Assembly: GCF_003464165.1 (NCBI RefSeq)
Contig: NZ_QSEK01000010.1
Coordinates: forward strand, 1 to 64,000
DNA from: Eubacterium sp. AM49-13BH
GTDB lineage: Bacteria; Bacillota; Clostridia; Lachnospirales; Lachnospiraceae
Direction of reading: 5' to 3'
DNA: 64,000 nt
Positions 1 through 9,935 of this stretch are shown here, piece after piece. The notes under the pieces are model-generated. The model did no database searches, had not been told where the DNA came from, and saw only the letters and a program-made list of their open reading frames with translations. The translations under genes were made by a program, and so were the position numbers. The stretch's first letter is position 1; each line of letters begins with the position of its first letter.

Positions 1-205
1 CACACCTTTATATTCGTCCTTAAATACTTCAACATTTTTCACTCTTTCAAAATCTTCAGATGTTCTAAGTATATTTGCATATGAAAATGATCCTGCCTTT
101 GTAAATATACTATATTTCTTAAGTTTCTCGGCATTGCTGATTATCGTATCTATATTCTATGAATATTCATTCAGATATGTCTCGTGCTGTATTGTCTCTT
201 TTTCA
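1..205 (-). pseudogene. Remnant of a membrane permease-like gene (N-terminal part only)
   Basis: Read on the minus strand, this stretch encodes a peptide that aligns by eye with residues about 45-100 of the permease-like protein at 1460-3495: it contains KKYSIFTKAG, SYANILRT and VKNVEV where the relative has LQKFSIFNKG, TYSNILRT and IQNVEV. The frame has a TAG stop near base 153 and no start codon. It follows directly from the truncated gene at 203-664, so the start of the permease gene and the end of its upstream neighbour are missing. The rest lies beyond the window edge. I read it as a decayed third copy of the module; the exact end is unknown. Confidence 0.7.
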
Positions 206-664
206 AGGATATTCCCTTGATGAACCACTTGCATCCATTCTGCATAGTTCAGCCATGCCATTATTAACAGGCATATAATAAACATATCCATTATAGTAAT
301 ATATGCTGTCAAGTACACACATCTGTCCAAGATATGCATTACACGCAAATGTATCATGAAGACATTCAGGTTTGGCACATACTGGAACAACATCTTTAGT
401 TTCTATATCAAAATATACAAGCATATTCTCCATTGTTACATAATAATATCCATTTTCCGCAGCTGCCACATCAAATGCACCATCTGTATTCCAGTAACTT
501 TGTGATTTATTACTGTAATCAAGCCCCCGTAAATCAGAATAATCAAGATTAATTACTGCTTTCTTGTTATTATGAATGCTTATATATACCACTATCGCAA
601 TTATGACCGATATTATAAATATAATCGGCACACCAAACTTCATTATCTTTCTACGCACATGCAC
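203..664 (-). pseudogene. Truncated propeller-like exported protein (5' part)
   Basis: The frame gives 153 residues: a single N-terminal membrane segment (about residues 9-28), then a region closely matching the first 145 residues of the intact 396-residue protein at 3558-4748. It keeps the shared C-x4-C-x-H-x4-C motif (CAKPECLHDTFAC). The match ends at SSRE, where the relative continues for 250 more residues, and the frame stops two codons later. Downstream sequence matches the middle of a permease N-terminus, so a deletion has joined two genes of one module. The first codon is GTG at 664 behind AAAGGATAGG; an ATG at 643 is possible. Function is not known. Confidence 0.7.
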
Positions 665-672
665 CCTATCCT

Positions 673-1362
673 TTACTCAACCTGTTTATATATATCCAAC
701 AATGACATGTAATGTGTTCCTGTCTTTATTTTATAGTATTCAACTTTCTCAGTTCCATCATTGTATATAACATCCGCTTCTATTAATGCATTATTTACGG
801 CTTTTATTTTAGCCTGTTCTTCCATATAGACACTCGGCCAATACGAATTAATTTCATCATCTGTAGTAGGAAGTTCGGCAATAATCAATAATTTTAAAAC
901 ATCTGTATCTGATCCCGATACACTTACGCTTTTCGTATTTATACTCTTCTTTTTCCTATAATTATTAATATTATCTGACGCATATACAAAACCACAGGTG
1001 CTGTTATAAATAGTATATTTTATGCTTTGAATATTTTCATCCGTATACAATCCTTCCCAGTCACACATATATTTTATACAGCATGCCGACTTATTATCTG
1101 CCATTTCACTTTTACCTGTGCCACTTACTCTCCACCCTGCAACATAAATTTCATCAGAAAATGTCTTGTCCAACTTCGGATATACAACTTCTATTGATTC
1201 CCCTGACATCTTTTCATATGCCATTCCATCTGACTCATATTCAGTTATAACCGGCTCCTGATAACTAATGCTTACCTGTGTCTCTTCTGTTACTGTATCC
1301 ATTTTTTGACATCCAGCTAATAGCACGCTATATGTCATTAAAATCAATATGTATTTTTTCAT
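673..1362 (-). CDS. Putative lipoprotein of the Agr-linked module, copy 2
   Basis: The protein has about 229 residues and a short lipoprotein signal ending in LLAGC (lipobox, Cys about residue 18), so it is probably anchored outside the membrane. I do not recognise a named domain. It is a paralogue of the protein at 4775-5503: both share a YPK segment, a GLY-(T/E)-(D/A)-(E/D)-NIQS segment and a C-terminal stretch about threonine-aspartate-glycine followed by a Y(K/L)I pair. The start ATG at 1362 follows AAGGTG at good distance; the upstream GTG at 1371 lies inside that ribosome site. It is 8 bases ahead of the truncated gene at 203-664. Confidence 0.6.
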   Translation of the reverse strand: MKKYILILMTYSVLLAGCQKMDTVTEETQVSISYQEPVITEYESDGMAYEKMSGESIEVVYPKLDKTFSDEIYVAGWRVSGTGKSEMADNKSACCIKYMCDWEGLYTDENIQSIKYTIYNSTCGFVYASDNINNYRKKKSINTKSVSVSGSDTDVLKLLIIAELPTTDDEINSYWPSVYMEEQAKIKAVNNALIEADVIYNDGTEKVEYYKIKTGTHYMSLLDIYKQVE

Positions 1363-1459
1363 ATATAACACCTTGAAATTCTTTCAATCAATGTTTCCTT
1401 GTTATCTATATATACGAAACATTAATCAAAAAAGTTTTAAATATTACAACAATTTGTCA

Positions 1460-3495
1460 TTATAAAAGCTTAATTCTTATGTACCCAAAAACTACAATCA
1501 TCAGTACAATAACAGCTATATTAAATGCTCTGTTAATCTTACCTTTTGTCAGATATGACATCAACAGACCTGCATTTGCAGCAATACATACACATAAAAT
1601 GTATATTACTGTCTTAAATGCGATGAAACCGCCTACACTCATAGATATAACAAGCTTCTTAACAGCAGGCAGACTATATATTCCTTTTCCAAGCTTGTCA
1701 GATATAACCTGAGGCTGAGTGACGGTGCCTGCATATACGGCATACCATATCTGTGATACATGCAGTAATATTCTATTCCATATGTAACAGCACATAAGAC
1801 AAGTGCAAAAATAATTAAAGATATATACTTTTTGATTTTTCTGCTTTTCCTTCCATTAACAGAACTATTCAATATATACTCAACACCAGTAGTATATTCA
1901 ATTTCTATATTCTCCTGAGCCATAAGCATAATAACTGCTACAAGTGTAATTAATATAATTGTCTCTCTGACTACAGAATTGCTTCCAATTATTTCTGCAT
2001 ATCCACGTTCTGATATCAGCCATGCATCAACACCATATTGTTCCTTTACTCCATCCAGATATTCCAGTTTATCTGCAAATTCCTGAACATATCCCGCACG
2101 CACTCTTGCATACTGATACTCTCCATTTGCGTCATAATATCTGTCTTCCCAGTCATCAGACACATTTCCAGAATCCTTTTCAGCTATCAGTTCATTCAAT
2201 GCTGCCATTGCATTTTTCAGGTCTGTAAGCTTCTCATTAGTATATTCCCTTATGTATTCTTTATCTTTACCACCATGCTCAAGATACATCTCATCCTTTA
2301 GTATCTCTGTATCTGTATATGTCATATAACCATTGCCAGAAAAATATATAGCCACAAATAAAACAACTGCTATATACCATACTCCATGACCAGAAAATAC
2401 CAGCTTATGTATTTCCTTCATAAGCTGTGGCATCCTTGACAACATTCTCTGATACATCCTGTTTACTGCACCTGCAATTCTGCTCCACAGTGAGACCTTT
2501 CCATACGGGCGCATTACACCGCATTTTTCATATGCAATAATTGCTGCTATTGCTGAAACAACCAGTATACTAAATGTTACAACAGACGAAACATGAAATA
2601 CATATTCTTTAAATCCCCAGTTAATATATGTACGCAATACCTCATTAAGATGCAGTACACTGACCACATTAATGTAATGCAATCCATTTAGGATACTATT
2701 ATATTCAATATTCTTATACAGAAAACTTTCTAATCCAATAAATACAGCAATACACACAACTGCATAATTACGCTGTCTGAACATTACGAATACAGCCCAT
2801 ATTATCAGCCCCAGAGCTGCTATAAGCAGACTGTTTGCTGCAATAAGCAGAATTACATATTGCAGCTTGCTTATCGGATATGTAAATTTTCCAAAGCTGT
2901 ATATATTCTGTATAGGATTTCCGAGTTCACCTATTCCTCCATATAACACCAGAGAACACACAAATGTTGAAAGTGCCATCACAACAACTGATAATACAGC
3001 CGCCGTTATGACAACTACAATATTTGCTGCACTTATATAGTCTCTTCCGTTCCTGGTACAGAATGTAATCTGCCACACCCCATTTTCCCTGTACTTAAAC
3101 AAATCATATACAATAATAAGCACAAAGAAAAATGCTATGTAGTATGAATAATAATAATTAACAAATGATTCAACCGCACGGCTGTTATCATATGAAACCT
3201 CAACATTCTGGATACGCCTGAAATCATTGGCTGTTCTTAAAATATTGCTGTATGTAAATGTTTTCCCCTTATTAAATATAGAAAATTTCTGCAGATAATC
3301 CGCATTCTTAATTACTGAATCAATCTCATCATGATATGACTCAATGTATTTATTGTATCTGTTAATCTCCCGCTCACTTTGTCCATTTGCACTCTTAGGA
3401 ACATTAATATACATAAATAAAAACAGATTAATGCACATAAATACAGCAAGCATAATTATCTTTTTATAATTAAATACCCTTTTCACCTCTGACAT
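1460..3495 (-). CDS. ABC-2-like multi-spanning membrane protein, interrupted by a -1 frameshift
   Basis: The first frame runs 618 residues from ATG 3495 (behind GGGGGAATG). It has one N-terminal membrane helix, a roughly 90-residue extracellular loop, five to six helices, a second large loop rich in charged residues, and a final helix set. The last membrane helices lie in another frame ending at 1460 (KKLVISMSVGGFIAFKTVIY and on), so one base seems to be missing between about 1640 and 1790. The layout resembles ABC-2 type permeases (helix, large loop, helices, repeated), but no ATPase gene is present in the window. It is paralogous to the gene at 5833-7973. Substrate is unknown; export or sensing of a peptide is inference. 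Confidence 0.6.
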
Positions 3496-3557
3496 GCATC
3501 ATTCCCCCATTTCAACTGCCAATCTGACAGCTTTAATTTCTTTTAGTACATGTCTGA

Positions 3558-4748
3558 TTATTTTGCATAGAATTTAACCCATTTATCCGCATTCTCTATA
3601 TCTTTCTTATCTATATACGCGTACTGGTCATTGCCATCCTCCGACAATGCAAACATACACCTTGAATCTCCGTAATATAATGTGCTTATATTTTGACATG
3701 AAATTTCATTAACCTTACTTCCATCTGCTGTTAATACCATACATCTTTTATCAAAATCTGCACGGCTGTTCGTACGAATCTGATATAATATATTATCCAT
3801 ATATACATAATTACCATCATATGAAAGATTACACCTATCATAGATTTTATCTGCTTTAATAACCAATTGCGTTGTCTGTTCATTAATATCTGAATAATAT
3901 AATCCCTGTCCCACTACATAGTAAGCAAATATATTCTTATCTCCAATCATACAATAATCTGAAATATCCTCATCACTTACAAGAGATACCTTCTCTGTAT
4001 CATAGTCATATGCATATAATCCCCTTGTTTTAGAATTGTAGCTTCTCTTTTCAACCTGTTCCTGAACTGCAAAATACAATCTGTTTCCATAACTCTTTAC
4101 ATCGGCAACAGTAATATTCTTACCGCTTACTTCATATATATTATTCGTGCTTCCATCCTTTAAGGATATTCTCTTAATTATCTCTGTGTATTCTTCATCC
4201 AGTGTATAATGAGTATACTCACAATATGCATATGCATAATCTCCATGAAAAACAAGGTGGGTTGATGCATCTTGTCCGCTTGGCATAATCTTTGCTATAT
4301 CCTCACGGTTATTGCCTGCTGTATCCATTCTTACAAGAACCGACATTCCACTTTCATATTTCATATAATACAGATATCCATTATGATAATATATATTATC
4401 CACTATATAGGGAGTACTCCACATATATGCATTACATGTATTATCCTTGTGCTTACATTCTGGCTTTGCACATGCAATAACAGCTTCCTTAGTAGCATAA
4501 TCAAAATAATAAAGATGAAGCATATTCTGTGTAAGAAAATAATAACCATCTTCAGTTGCTGTAAAATCCCTGAAACCAATCCCCCTCCAATAATTCTGTG
4601 AATCATCAAGCTGATATCCACTTCCAATTGATGAATAGTCTGGTTCCGATATTGAATTTTTCACCTTGTTTACTCTTGCATATATTCCTATGGCGGCTGC
4701 TAATACCACAAGCGTTCCCACAACCACCAGCCATTTTTTCTTACCCAT
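3558..4748 (-). CDS. Membrane-anchored propeller-like protein (DUF5050-like), copy 1
   Basis: The 396-residue protein has a membrane anchor at residues 6-23 and an extracellular part made of repeated short YYFLT, YLYYMKY and YDYDTEK type strands, as in beta-propeller proteins of the DUF5050 kind. Residues 93-105 form C-x4-C-x-H-x4-C, which recurs in both other copies in this window and could bind a metal or form a disulphide. ATG 4748 follows a GGGGGGGATT ribosome site. It lies between the exported protein at 4775-5503 (26 bases) and the membrane protein ending at 1460 (62 bases), so the three are probably one transcript. No enzymatic motif is seen; a ligand-binding or permease-partner role is inference. 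Confidence 0.6.
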   Translation of the reverse strand: MGKKKWLVVVGTLVVLAAAIGIYARVNKVKNSISEPDYSSIGSGYQLDDSQNYWRGIGFRDFTATEDGYYFLTQNMLHLYYFDYATKEAVIACAKPECKHKDNTCNAYMWSTPYIVDNIYYHNGYLYYMKYESGMSVLVRMDTAGNNREDIAKIMPSGQDASTHLVFHGDYAYAYCEYTHYTLDEEYTEIIKRISLKDGSTNNIYEVSGKNITVADVKSYGNRLYFAVQEQVEKRSYNSKTRGLYAYDYDTEKVSLVSDEDISDYCMIGDKNIFAYYVVGQGLYYSDINEQTTQLVIKADKIYDRCNLSYDGNYVYMDNILYQIRTNSRADFDKRCMVLTADGSKVNEISCQNISTLYYGDSRCMFALSEDGNDQYAYIDKKDIENADKWVKFYAK

Positions 4749-4774
4749 AACAATCCCCCCCTTATCACATAGTA

Positions 4775-5503
4775 CTATTTTATATTTACCTTATAAACAT
4801 TAACAGCCGTGACTATATATTTGCTTTCAGTTTCCATTATAAGATACTGTGTTTCTTCTTTTCCATCCGTATATGTTATCTTAGCCTCTATTACACATTT
4901 ATTAACATTTTCTACTTCTACGGCATTCTCTTCATTAGATTCTATAGTTCTAAAGTCTCCTGCAATTCTTTTACCAGGCACACTTGCTATAAAACATATC
5001 CACGGTCCTATGTCATCTTCTTTATTTTCTTCTGTTCTTCTCATGGTCTCCATATCTATATCGATCCATGTACTGGTATACCGTTCTTTCTTTGCTTTAT
5101 CACTTTTAATATTTCTATTTGTTGTTATTACTCCTGCTGCATTTGCCACTCTCATTTTAAGCGACTGTATATTATCAGCTTCATACAACCCATCAATACA
5201 ATAATAGCTTTTTACTTTTCTTCTATTAATTTTTTCATTATCATTTGAATTAGCACATCTATTTTCAAGCTTATATGTTCCCACATACTCTTTACTATCC
5301 TCATCCACTACTACTTTTGGATATCTTATCTCTACTTCAGGATATATCTCTCTTACATAGTTCTCTCCATTAAGCTTTATATTCTTTATTACCGGATATT
5401 CCCGGTTTCTCAACCTGTACATATATACTCCAGCTATCAGCAATCCCACAACAATTATGCATGCCGCGCTAATTATTATTTTCTTCTTTTTTCCATTTCT
5501 CAT
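4775..5503 (-). CDS. Exported protein with N-terminal anchor, first gene of module copy 1
   Basis: About 242 residues, with a basic start (RNGKKKK), a membrane helix (about residues 9-27) and an extracellular domain of unknown type. It is a paralogue of the lipoprotein at 673-1362. The ATG at 5503 has a good ribosome site (AAGGGGGATG); the frame could open two codons earlier. It is the first gene after a 329-base gap that holds a perfect hairpin (5527-5551) and a likely promoter (5704-5733), so it appears to head its own transcript of three genes. No function can be assigned. Confidence 0.6.
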   Translation of the reverse strand: MRNGKKKKIIISAACIIVVGLLIAGVYMYRLRNREYPVIKNIKLNGENYVREIYPEVEIRYPKVVVDEDSKEYVGTYKLENRCANSNDNEKINRRKVKSYYCIDGLYEADNIQSLKMRVANAAGVITTNRNIKSDKAKKERYTSTWIDIDMETMRRTEENKEDDIGPWICFIASVPGKRIAGDFRTIESNEENAVEVENVNKCVIEAKITYTDGKEETQYLIMETESKYIVTAVNVYKVNIK

Positions 5504-5526
5504 AAGCATCCCCCTTTGCCATGACA

Positions 5527-5551
5527 GGGCTTATCAGTAACTGATAAGCCC
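5527..5551. promoter_or_regulatory. Perfect hairpin in the leader of the 4775-5503 gene
   Basis: GGGCTTATCAG-TAA-CTGATAAGCCC is an 11-base perfect inverted repeat with a three-base centre, only about 24 bases upstream of the start codon. It is not followed by a T-run on either strand, so it is not a simple terminator. A leader RNA hairpin or a protein operator is possible. Confidence 0.5.
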
Positions 5552-5703
5552 ATCTTTCATTGTAACCTGTTTAATTAGCACGCTCACTATGAATGCAATT
5601 AAATGTCATTATCTACACAAATGATATCTTTGTATATATCTAATTACACCATTTAAAATCCCTATTTCTTAACAACTACTTCACTAGCACTCTCTTTTTT
5701 TAT

Positions 5704-5733
5704 AAAATATCATATTGATTTACATAAAGTCAA
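5704..5733 (-). promoter_or_regulatory. Likely promoter of the module at 5503-1460
   Basis: On the minus strand TTGACT (5728-5733) is followed after 18 bases by TATTTT (5704-5709). The -35 box is also half of an imperfect repeat TTGAC-N9-ATCAA (5715-5733), which resembles the repeats at 9875-9893 and 39640-39658. The remaining gap between 5552 and 5832 is AT-rich and shows nothing else I can support. Confidence 0.4.
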
Positions 5734-5832
5734 CCATTTTAGTCATTTGGTTTATTTGCAATATATACAAGTACTGATTCCCCTTCCATTTATCTGTATA
5801 CTTATTGTTTATTCGTTTAATCTAATTTCTAC

Positions 5833-7973
5833 TTAAAATTTCTTTACAATTTTTGAATTAAGAATCACTCCGGCAAGCACCACTCCAACGATTATGCATA
5901 TTTGCAAAAACGATATTCCACCATAAAAATCAATATATGTTATAATTCCCGGAAATGTATAATAATGCAGTACATTAACACCTATTTTATAAATATAATA
6001 CAGAACATTTATGGACAGACACGCTAACACGCCCACTCTGTAATTAATTTTTGCCGACAAATATGTAGCAATTGATGCAAATATATTTATTCCTAATATA
6101 GCCGTCACTATATTAACAATTATGTAACCCCTTACAGATATGTTAAAAGGATAATCTGCAAATACCTGAATGCTTTGAATTAATATATCATACCTTTGAA
6201 TATCTAACACCTTGGTAACATTATGATAATAGTAACAATATACACCTGCACACATTACTGTATTAACCACTGCATTAATAAGCAGCTTCCTTATTATCCA
6301 CCTCTTTCTGTTCCTTCCTGTCCTTACCAATGCAAGAACATTCTCGTCCTTTTCAAATGAAATTACTCCTACATTAAGCAGGCATGCTGTTATAAGACAT
6401 ATGCACATCAATAGTTCCTTATTATCACGCTGTCTTTCATCAAATAATTTATTATATGCATATTGATTTATAAGAGAAACATTTACGCCGTCATCATGCT
6501 TTTCATTTACATAATGAACCAGATTAATTTCATGATTAAGTATTACCATCTGTGCATTATTGTCTTTCTCTGCCTGCATTAATTGATATTCCTGTATGAG
6601 TTCTTCCTCCAGACTATATAATTCGCTTTCTGATAAGGCACTATTATTCTGACAAAATGTATACACCGTACTTTCAACCATATTATACTTGAGCTTATAT
6701 GCAAATGTATAACTGCTGACTATAACAATCATAAGGCAGTACACTATCAGCATCCGCCGTTTTATCAGAATTTTCCACAATTCCTTCATAAAAACAGGAA
6801 AATTTGAAAATATCCTGTTAAACTGTAGGCTGATTTTCCCAAGAAGCCTCTCGATAACCCCTGCCTTACGCTGTGTCTTTTTGAGACTACATGCGAAAGC
6901 CATCATTGTTGATAATAATATTATTATCAAACCTACCCATACTGTACTCTCCTGTACATCACTTATAAAATATTTGTAACCCCAGTTCTCATATTTAAAC
7001 CATATTGTATTATCTACAAGATTACTGATATTAATATATTTAATACCTCTGAATATGCTTTTTGCTGAAATCAATTTAGCAAGCAGAAGTTCTATTCCAA
7101 CTATTATTACAGAAAATGATAAACCTATATTCTTATTATCAAATAAATTAATTAAAGCATATAAAAATACTGACATTGCAAATGTAACTGCCACTGTCTT
7201 AAAAGCAACAGTCAAAACCAGTCCCACTCTGCTCATCCCCATAGAAACAAGATAAATTTCTGAATCCGACCCTGACATTCCATTTATTGAACTCCAGTCA
7301 TTATATACAAATAATGAAGTCATTGTAATCGCTGTATACGATAATAGTACTACAGCAATAGACAATATAAGCAGCACGATTATACGCTTCAGCTCTAATA
7401 TCATCCTGCCATTAGGAGCACTTTTTACAATATACTGCATTTTTTTCGAATCTGACTGCATTCCATAGATAAATATAAGCATTATTACAATGATAAAATA
7501 TCCCATATATTTATATTCTGCCATACTTCTCAGCCATACATCACTACTATAATCTACATCATAATCATATGCCTTCTGCAAATCATTCTGTGTCTTTATT
7601 AATTCCAGTCTGCTTTCCCCTGATTGTGCATACATGGCATTATTTTTATATCTGTCTATATTCACCAGCTTATTCTCTATATTAATCTTATAATTTCTGA
7701 CAAATTCCACTTTTTCAGAAAAGAGCGTTTTAGCTCTATATACTGTTCATTATCTGTAATATCAGGATTATCTGATTCATATTGTCTTATATATCCATGA
7801 TAATCACTTATATTTCCCTCATTTAATTCCCTGTTATATTCTTTCAGCATATTATCATATATTTTGTATGAATACTGTCCGTTATTAATAATGCAGAATA
7901 AAACTATATTAAGCACAATTATGAGAACTGCTGTCAGAATTCTTTTTAAAGATATTACCTTAACTAATTCCAT
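5833..7973 (-). CDS. ABC-2-like multi-spanning membrane protein, interrupted by a -1 frameshift
   Basis: Two overlapping frames make one protein of about 713 residues. The first starts at ATG 7973 behind AAGGGGG and holds a membrane helix plus the start of an extracellular loop; the second continues from SEKVEFVRNYK with helices, a second loop and a C-terminal set of about five helices. The frames join if one T is restored in the run of four at about 7719-7722 (RSF then SEKV). The plan matches the protein at 1460-3495: helix, loop of about 150 residues, helices, long loop, helices. It follows the lipoprotein at 8046-9443, so the order lipoprotein then permease is kept. Confidence 0.6.
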
Positions 7974-8005
7974 TCGCATCCCCCTTGTTCCCTCTCAATT
8001 TACAT

Positions 8006-8042
8006 AATGCCAGCCTTACCGTTTTCACGAAAGACTGGCATT
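8006..8042. other. Intercistronic hairpin
   Basis: AATGCCAG (8006-8013) pairs with CTGGCATT (8035-8042) directly after the stop codon of the minus-strand gene at 8046. The T-run lies on the plus-strand side, where no gene ends. It may attenuate or stabilise the minus-strand transcript rather than end it. Confidence 0.4.
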
Positions 8043-8045
8043 TTA

Positions 8046-9443
8046 TTATTTACTCCATTGATATATTTTTTTCGCAGTACTTCCCTGCATATCTTTATCA
8101 GATAAATCTATAGCGTAGACAGAATATGTATTCACATATGGTTCAACTTTATTATCAAAAAATTCGATATTATTATTTTTCCAGCCTTTTGCATTATTAC
8201 GCTGCATTCCTACATAGATATTATTGTTATCAATACCTTTAATTTCTATGCCGGAAAATGTTCCATCGCTTGATCCGTCACCAGCAAAACTGCATGTCCA
8301 CACTACCTGTTTATCCGCATTTACAGCCTTTATATTCCCTTCATTATGTAAAGCCTCATAGAAGTATATATCCCCATTAATATATCTTAGTGATGATATT
8401 TCTAATGCTTCCGGATTGTTATATATTTCCTCTGTTTTTCCATCAACTGATACTTTAATAATCCGCTTATTGTCTGTAACAAAATATAACGAATCATTAT
8501 CATCCGCTGTTATAGAAGTCACTTTACTTATTATACCTGTCTGGCTGCCAAGTATATCTGTTGCATTATCAGTATTAATGTTAAGCTTTTCCTCAAATTT
8601 TCCATTATAGATGTCATATCTGTAGATTCTGTACTGCACCGGAGTATTCTTTGAACCATATCTTGTATCTCCACCGGCTATATAATATACACACTTATCT
8701 CCGACGCATACCTTACAGCATGCCATATTAAACAATTCGTAATCTATTGGAAATATAAAGCTGCCTAATTCTTCCACTTTAGAATTACCATTAATTGCAA
8801 TTCTGTTACAGCTCACCTTAGTATTGTAATCATCCTCAACAAGATTCTGTGCATTCGTTGGCTGTACAGAATAATAATACAGGTAATTCTCATGCATGGC
8901 AGCCACCGTTGAAGTATTCGCAGATGCTATTCCCACAATCTTTCCGTCTGACGCAAGACATGCTACCTTACTTTCATTATTAAACTTTTCATCATATTCC
9001 ATAAGATAATCGCCAGACTCGTCCCTTTTTATCATATAAATATGATTATCCTTATACCATACCATATTACCAAGACAATTTACTGATACACCATTTAAGT
9101 CATATGGATCATAATCCATCTTATCTGCTGCAAATGCTTTGCACTTACTATCCTTATGTGAGCATGTCATATCCGGACACATCGGAACTGCTTCATTATC
9201 AGTCATATCATAAAAATACAGAATTCCATTTGTCAAAAAAATGAATCCGTTATCAGTAAATGCCGCACTGTTGCTCACAGATTTTTCATATAAATCATGA
9301 TTATATGTGTAATTAATTGTCTGCTCCTGCGTAACATGATTGTCTGCATCCTTAGCCGTTGTACATCCACATAATATTGTTGATATACTTAACGCTATCA
9401 TTGTAAAACTTTTAGTTTTTCTAAATAAGCTGCGCATATACAT
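8046..9443 (-). CDS. Propeller-like lipoprotein (DUF5050-like), copy 3
   Basis: The 465-residue protein starts with a lipoprotein signal (IALSISTILCGC, Cys about residue 27) and then shows the same run of short beta-strand repeats as the 3558-4748 protein, with Y-F/Y-Y and ITADDNDSLYFVT-like repeats. It keeps the motif C-x4-C-x-H-x4-C (CPDMTCSHKDSKC, about residues 112-124). It overlaps the end of the gene at 9421-9846 by 23 bases and its ribosome site GGGGATG lies inside that gene, which suggests coupled translation. Unlike the other copies it is a lipoprotein rather than helix-anchored. Partner of the following permease is the likely role; the function itself is unknown. Confidence 0.65.
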   Translation of the reverse strand: MYMRSLFRKTKSFTMIALSISTILCGCTTAKDADNHVTQEQTINYTYNHDLYEKSVSNSAAFTDNGFIFLTNGILYFYDMTDNEAVPMCPDMTCSHKDSKCKAFAADKMDYDPYDLNGVSVNCLGNMVWYKDNHIYMIKRDESGDYLMEYDEKFNNESKVACLASDGKIVGIASANTSTVAAMHENYLYYYSVQPTNAQNLVEDDYNTKVSCNRIAINGNSKVEELGSFIFPIDYELFNMACCKVCVGDKCVYYIAGGDTRYGSKNTPVQYRIYRYDIYNGKFEEKLNINTDNATDILGSQTGIISKVTSITADDNDSLYFVTDNKRIIKVSVDGKTEEIYNNPEALEISSLRYINGDIYFYEALHNEGNIKAVNADKQVVWTCSFAGDGSSDGTFSGIEIKGIDNNNIYVGMQRNNAKGWKNNNIEFFDNKVEPYVNTYSVYAIDLSDKDMQGSTAKKIYQWSK

Positions 9444-9846
9444 TCACATCCCCATAATTATCTACAGACATGCCGATTTTAACCAATTGACTATCATTGA
9501 TTTTAACTATTTTATATACAGCAGACATGCCCAAATAAGTATCTTCGACGCTATATGAAACCCCATTGCCATCAATATCCAAACTATTAATATGTATTGT
9601 ATAATCCTTTATTCTTGACCATGAATCCTCTTCATACTCATAACTAATTTCAAAATATACATTCATATGAATTTCATGTCTAATTCCCCATAGCGTGTCA
9701 TATAATGTAAAATTTTGATTAAAGTTTTCATTACCATCATATTCAGTTAGCATTATTCCATTGTCATTCTCCGAAGCAAACACATTTGTTGGAATAATCA
9801 TAATTAACGCCATAATTAAAGTAACTATTGATAAAACCTTTTTCAT
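9421..9846 (-). CDS. Small secreted protein at the head of the Agr-linked operon
   Basis: 141 residues with a clear signal peptide (MKKVLSIVTLIMALIMIIPT, cleavage probably after VFAS) and a mature part of about 115 acidic, aromatic-rich residues without cysteine. I do not recognise the family. ATG 9846 follows AAGGAGG, and a strong promoter lies just upstream (9864-9894). It is the first gene downstream of agrD and overlaps the lipoprotein gene at 8046. Being secreted, small and next to a pheromone system, it might be an effector or a toxin-like protein, but nothing in the sequence proves that. Confidence 0.6.
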   Translation of the reverse strand: MKKVLSIVTLIMALIMIIPTNVFASENDNGIMLTEYDGNENFNQNFTLYDTLWGIRHEIHMNVYFEISYEYEEDSWSRIKDYTIHINSLDIDGNGVSYSVEDTYLGMSAVYKIVKINDSQLVKIGMSVDNYGDVNVYAQLI

Positions 9847-9863
9847 ACCAAATTCCTCCTTAA

Positions 9864-9894
9864 AGTATATTCCGTTGACGCGTCTAGTGTCAAC
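9864..9894 (-). promoter_or_regulatory. Strong promoter with inverted-repeat operator, start of operon 9846-5833
   Basis: On the minus strand TTGACA (9888-9893) and TATACT (9864-9869) are 18 bases apart. The -35 box is one arm of an inverted repeat TTGAC-N9-GTCAA (9875-9893, six bases per arm with flanks), whose other arm fills the spacer. A bound protein would cover both the -35 box and the spacer, as repressors do. Confidence 0.65.
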
Positions 9895-9935
9895 AGCTTT
9901 TAGTTATTTTGTGTAATTAATTACTTACACTGTTA

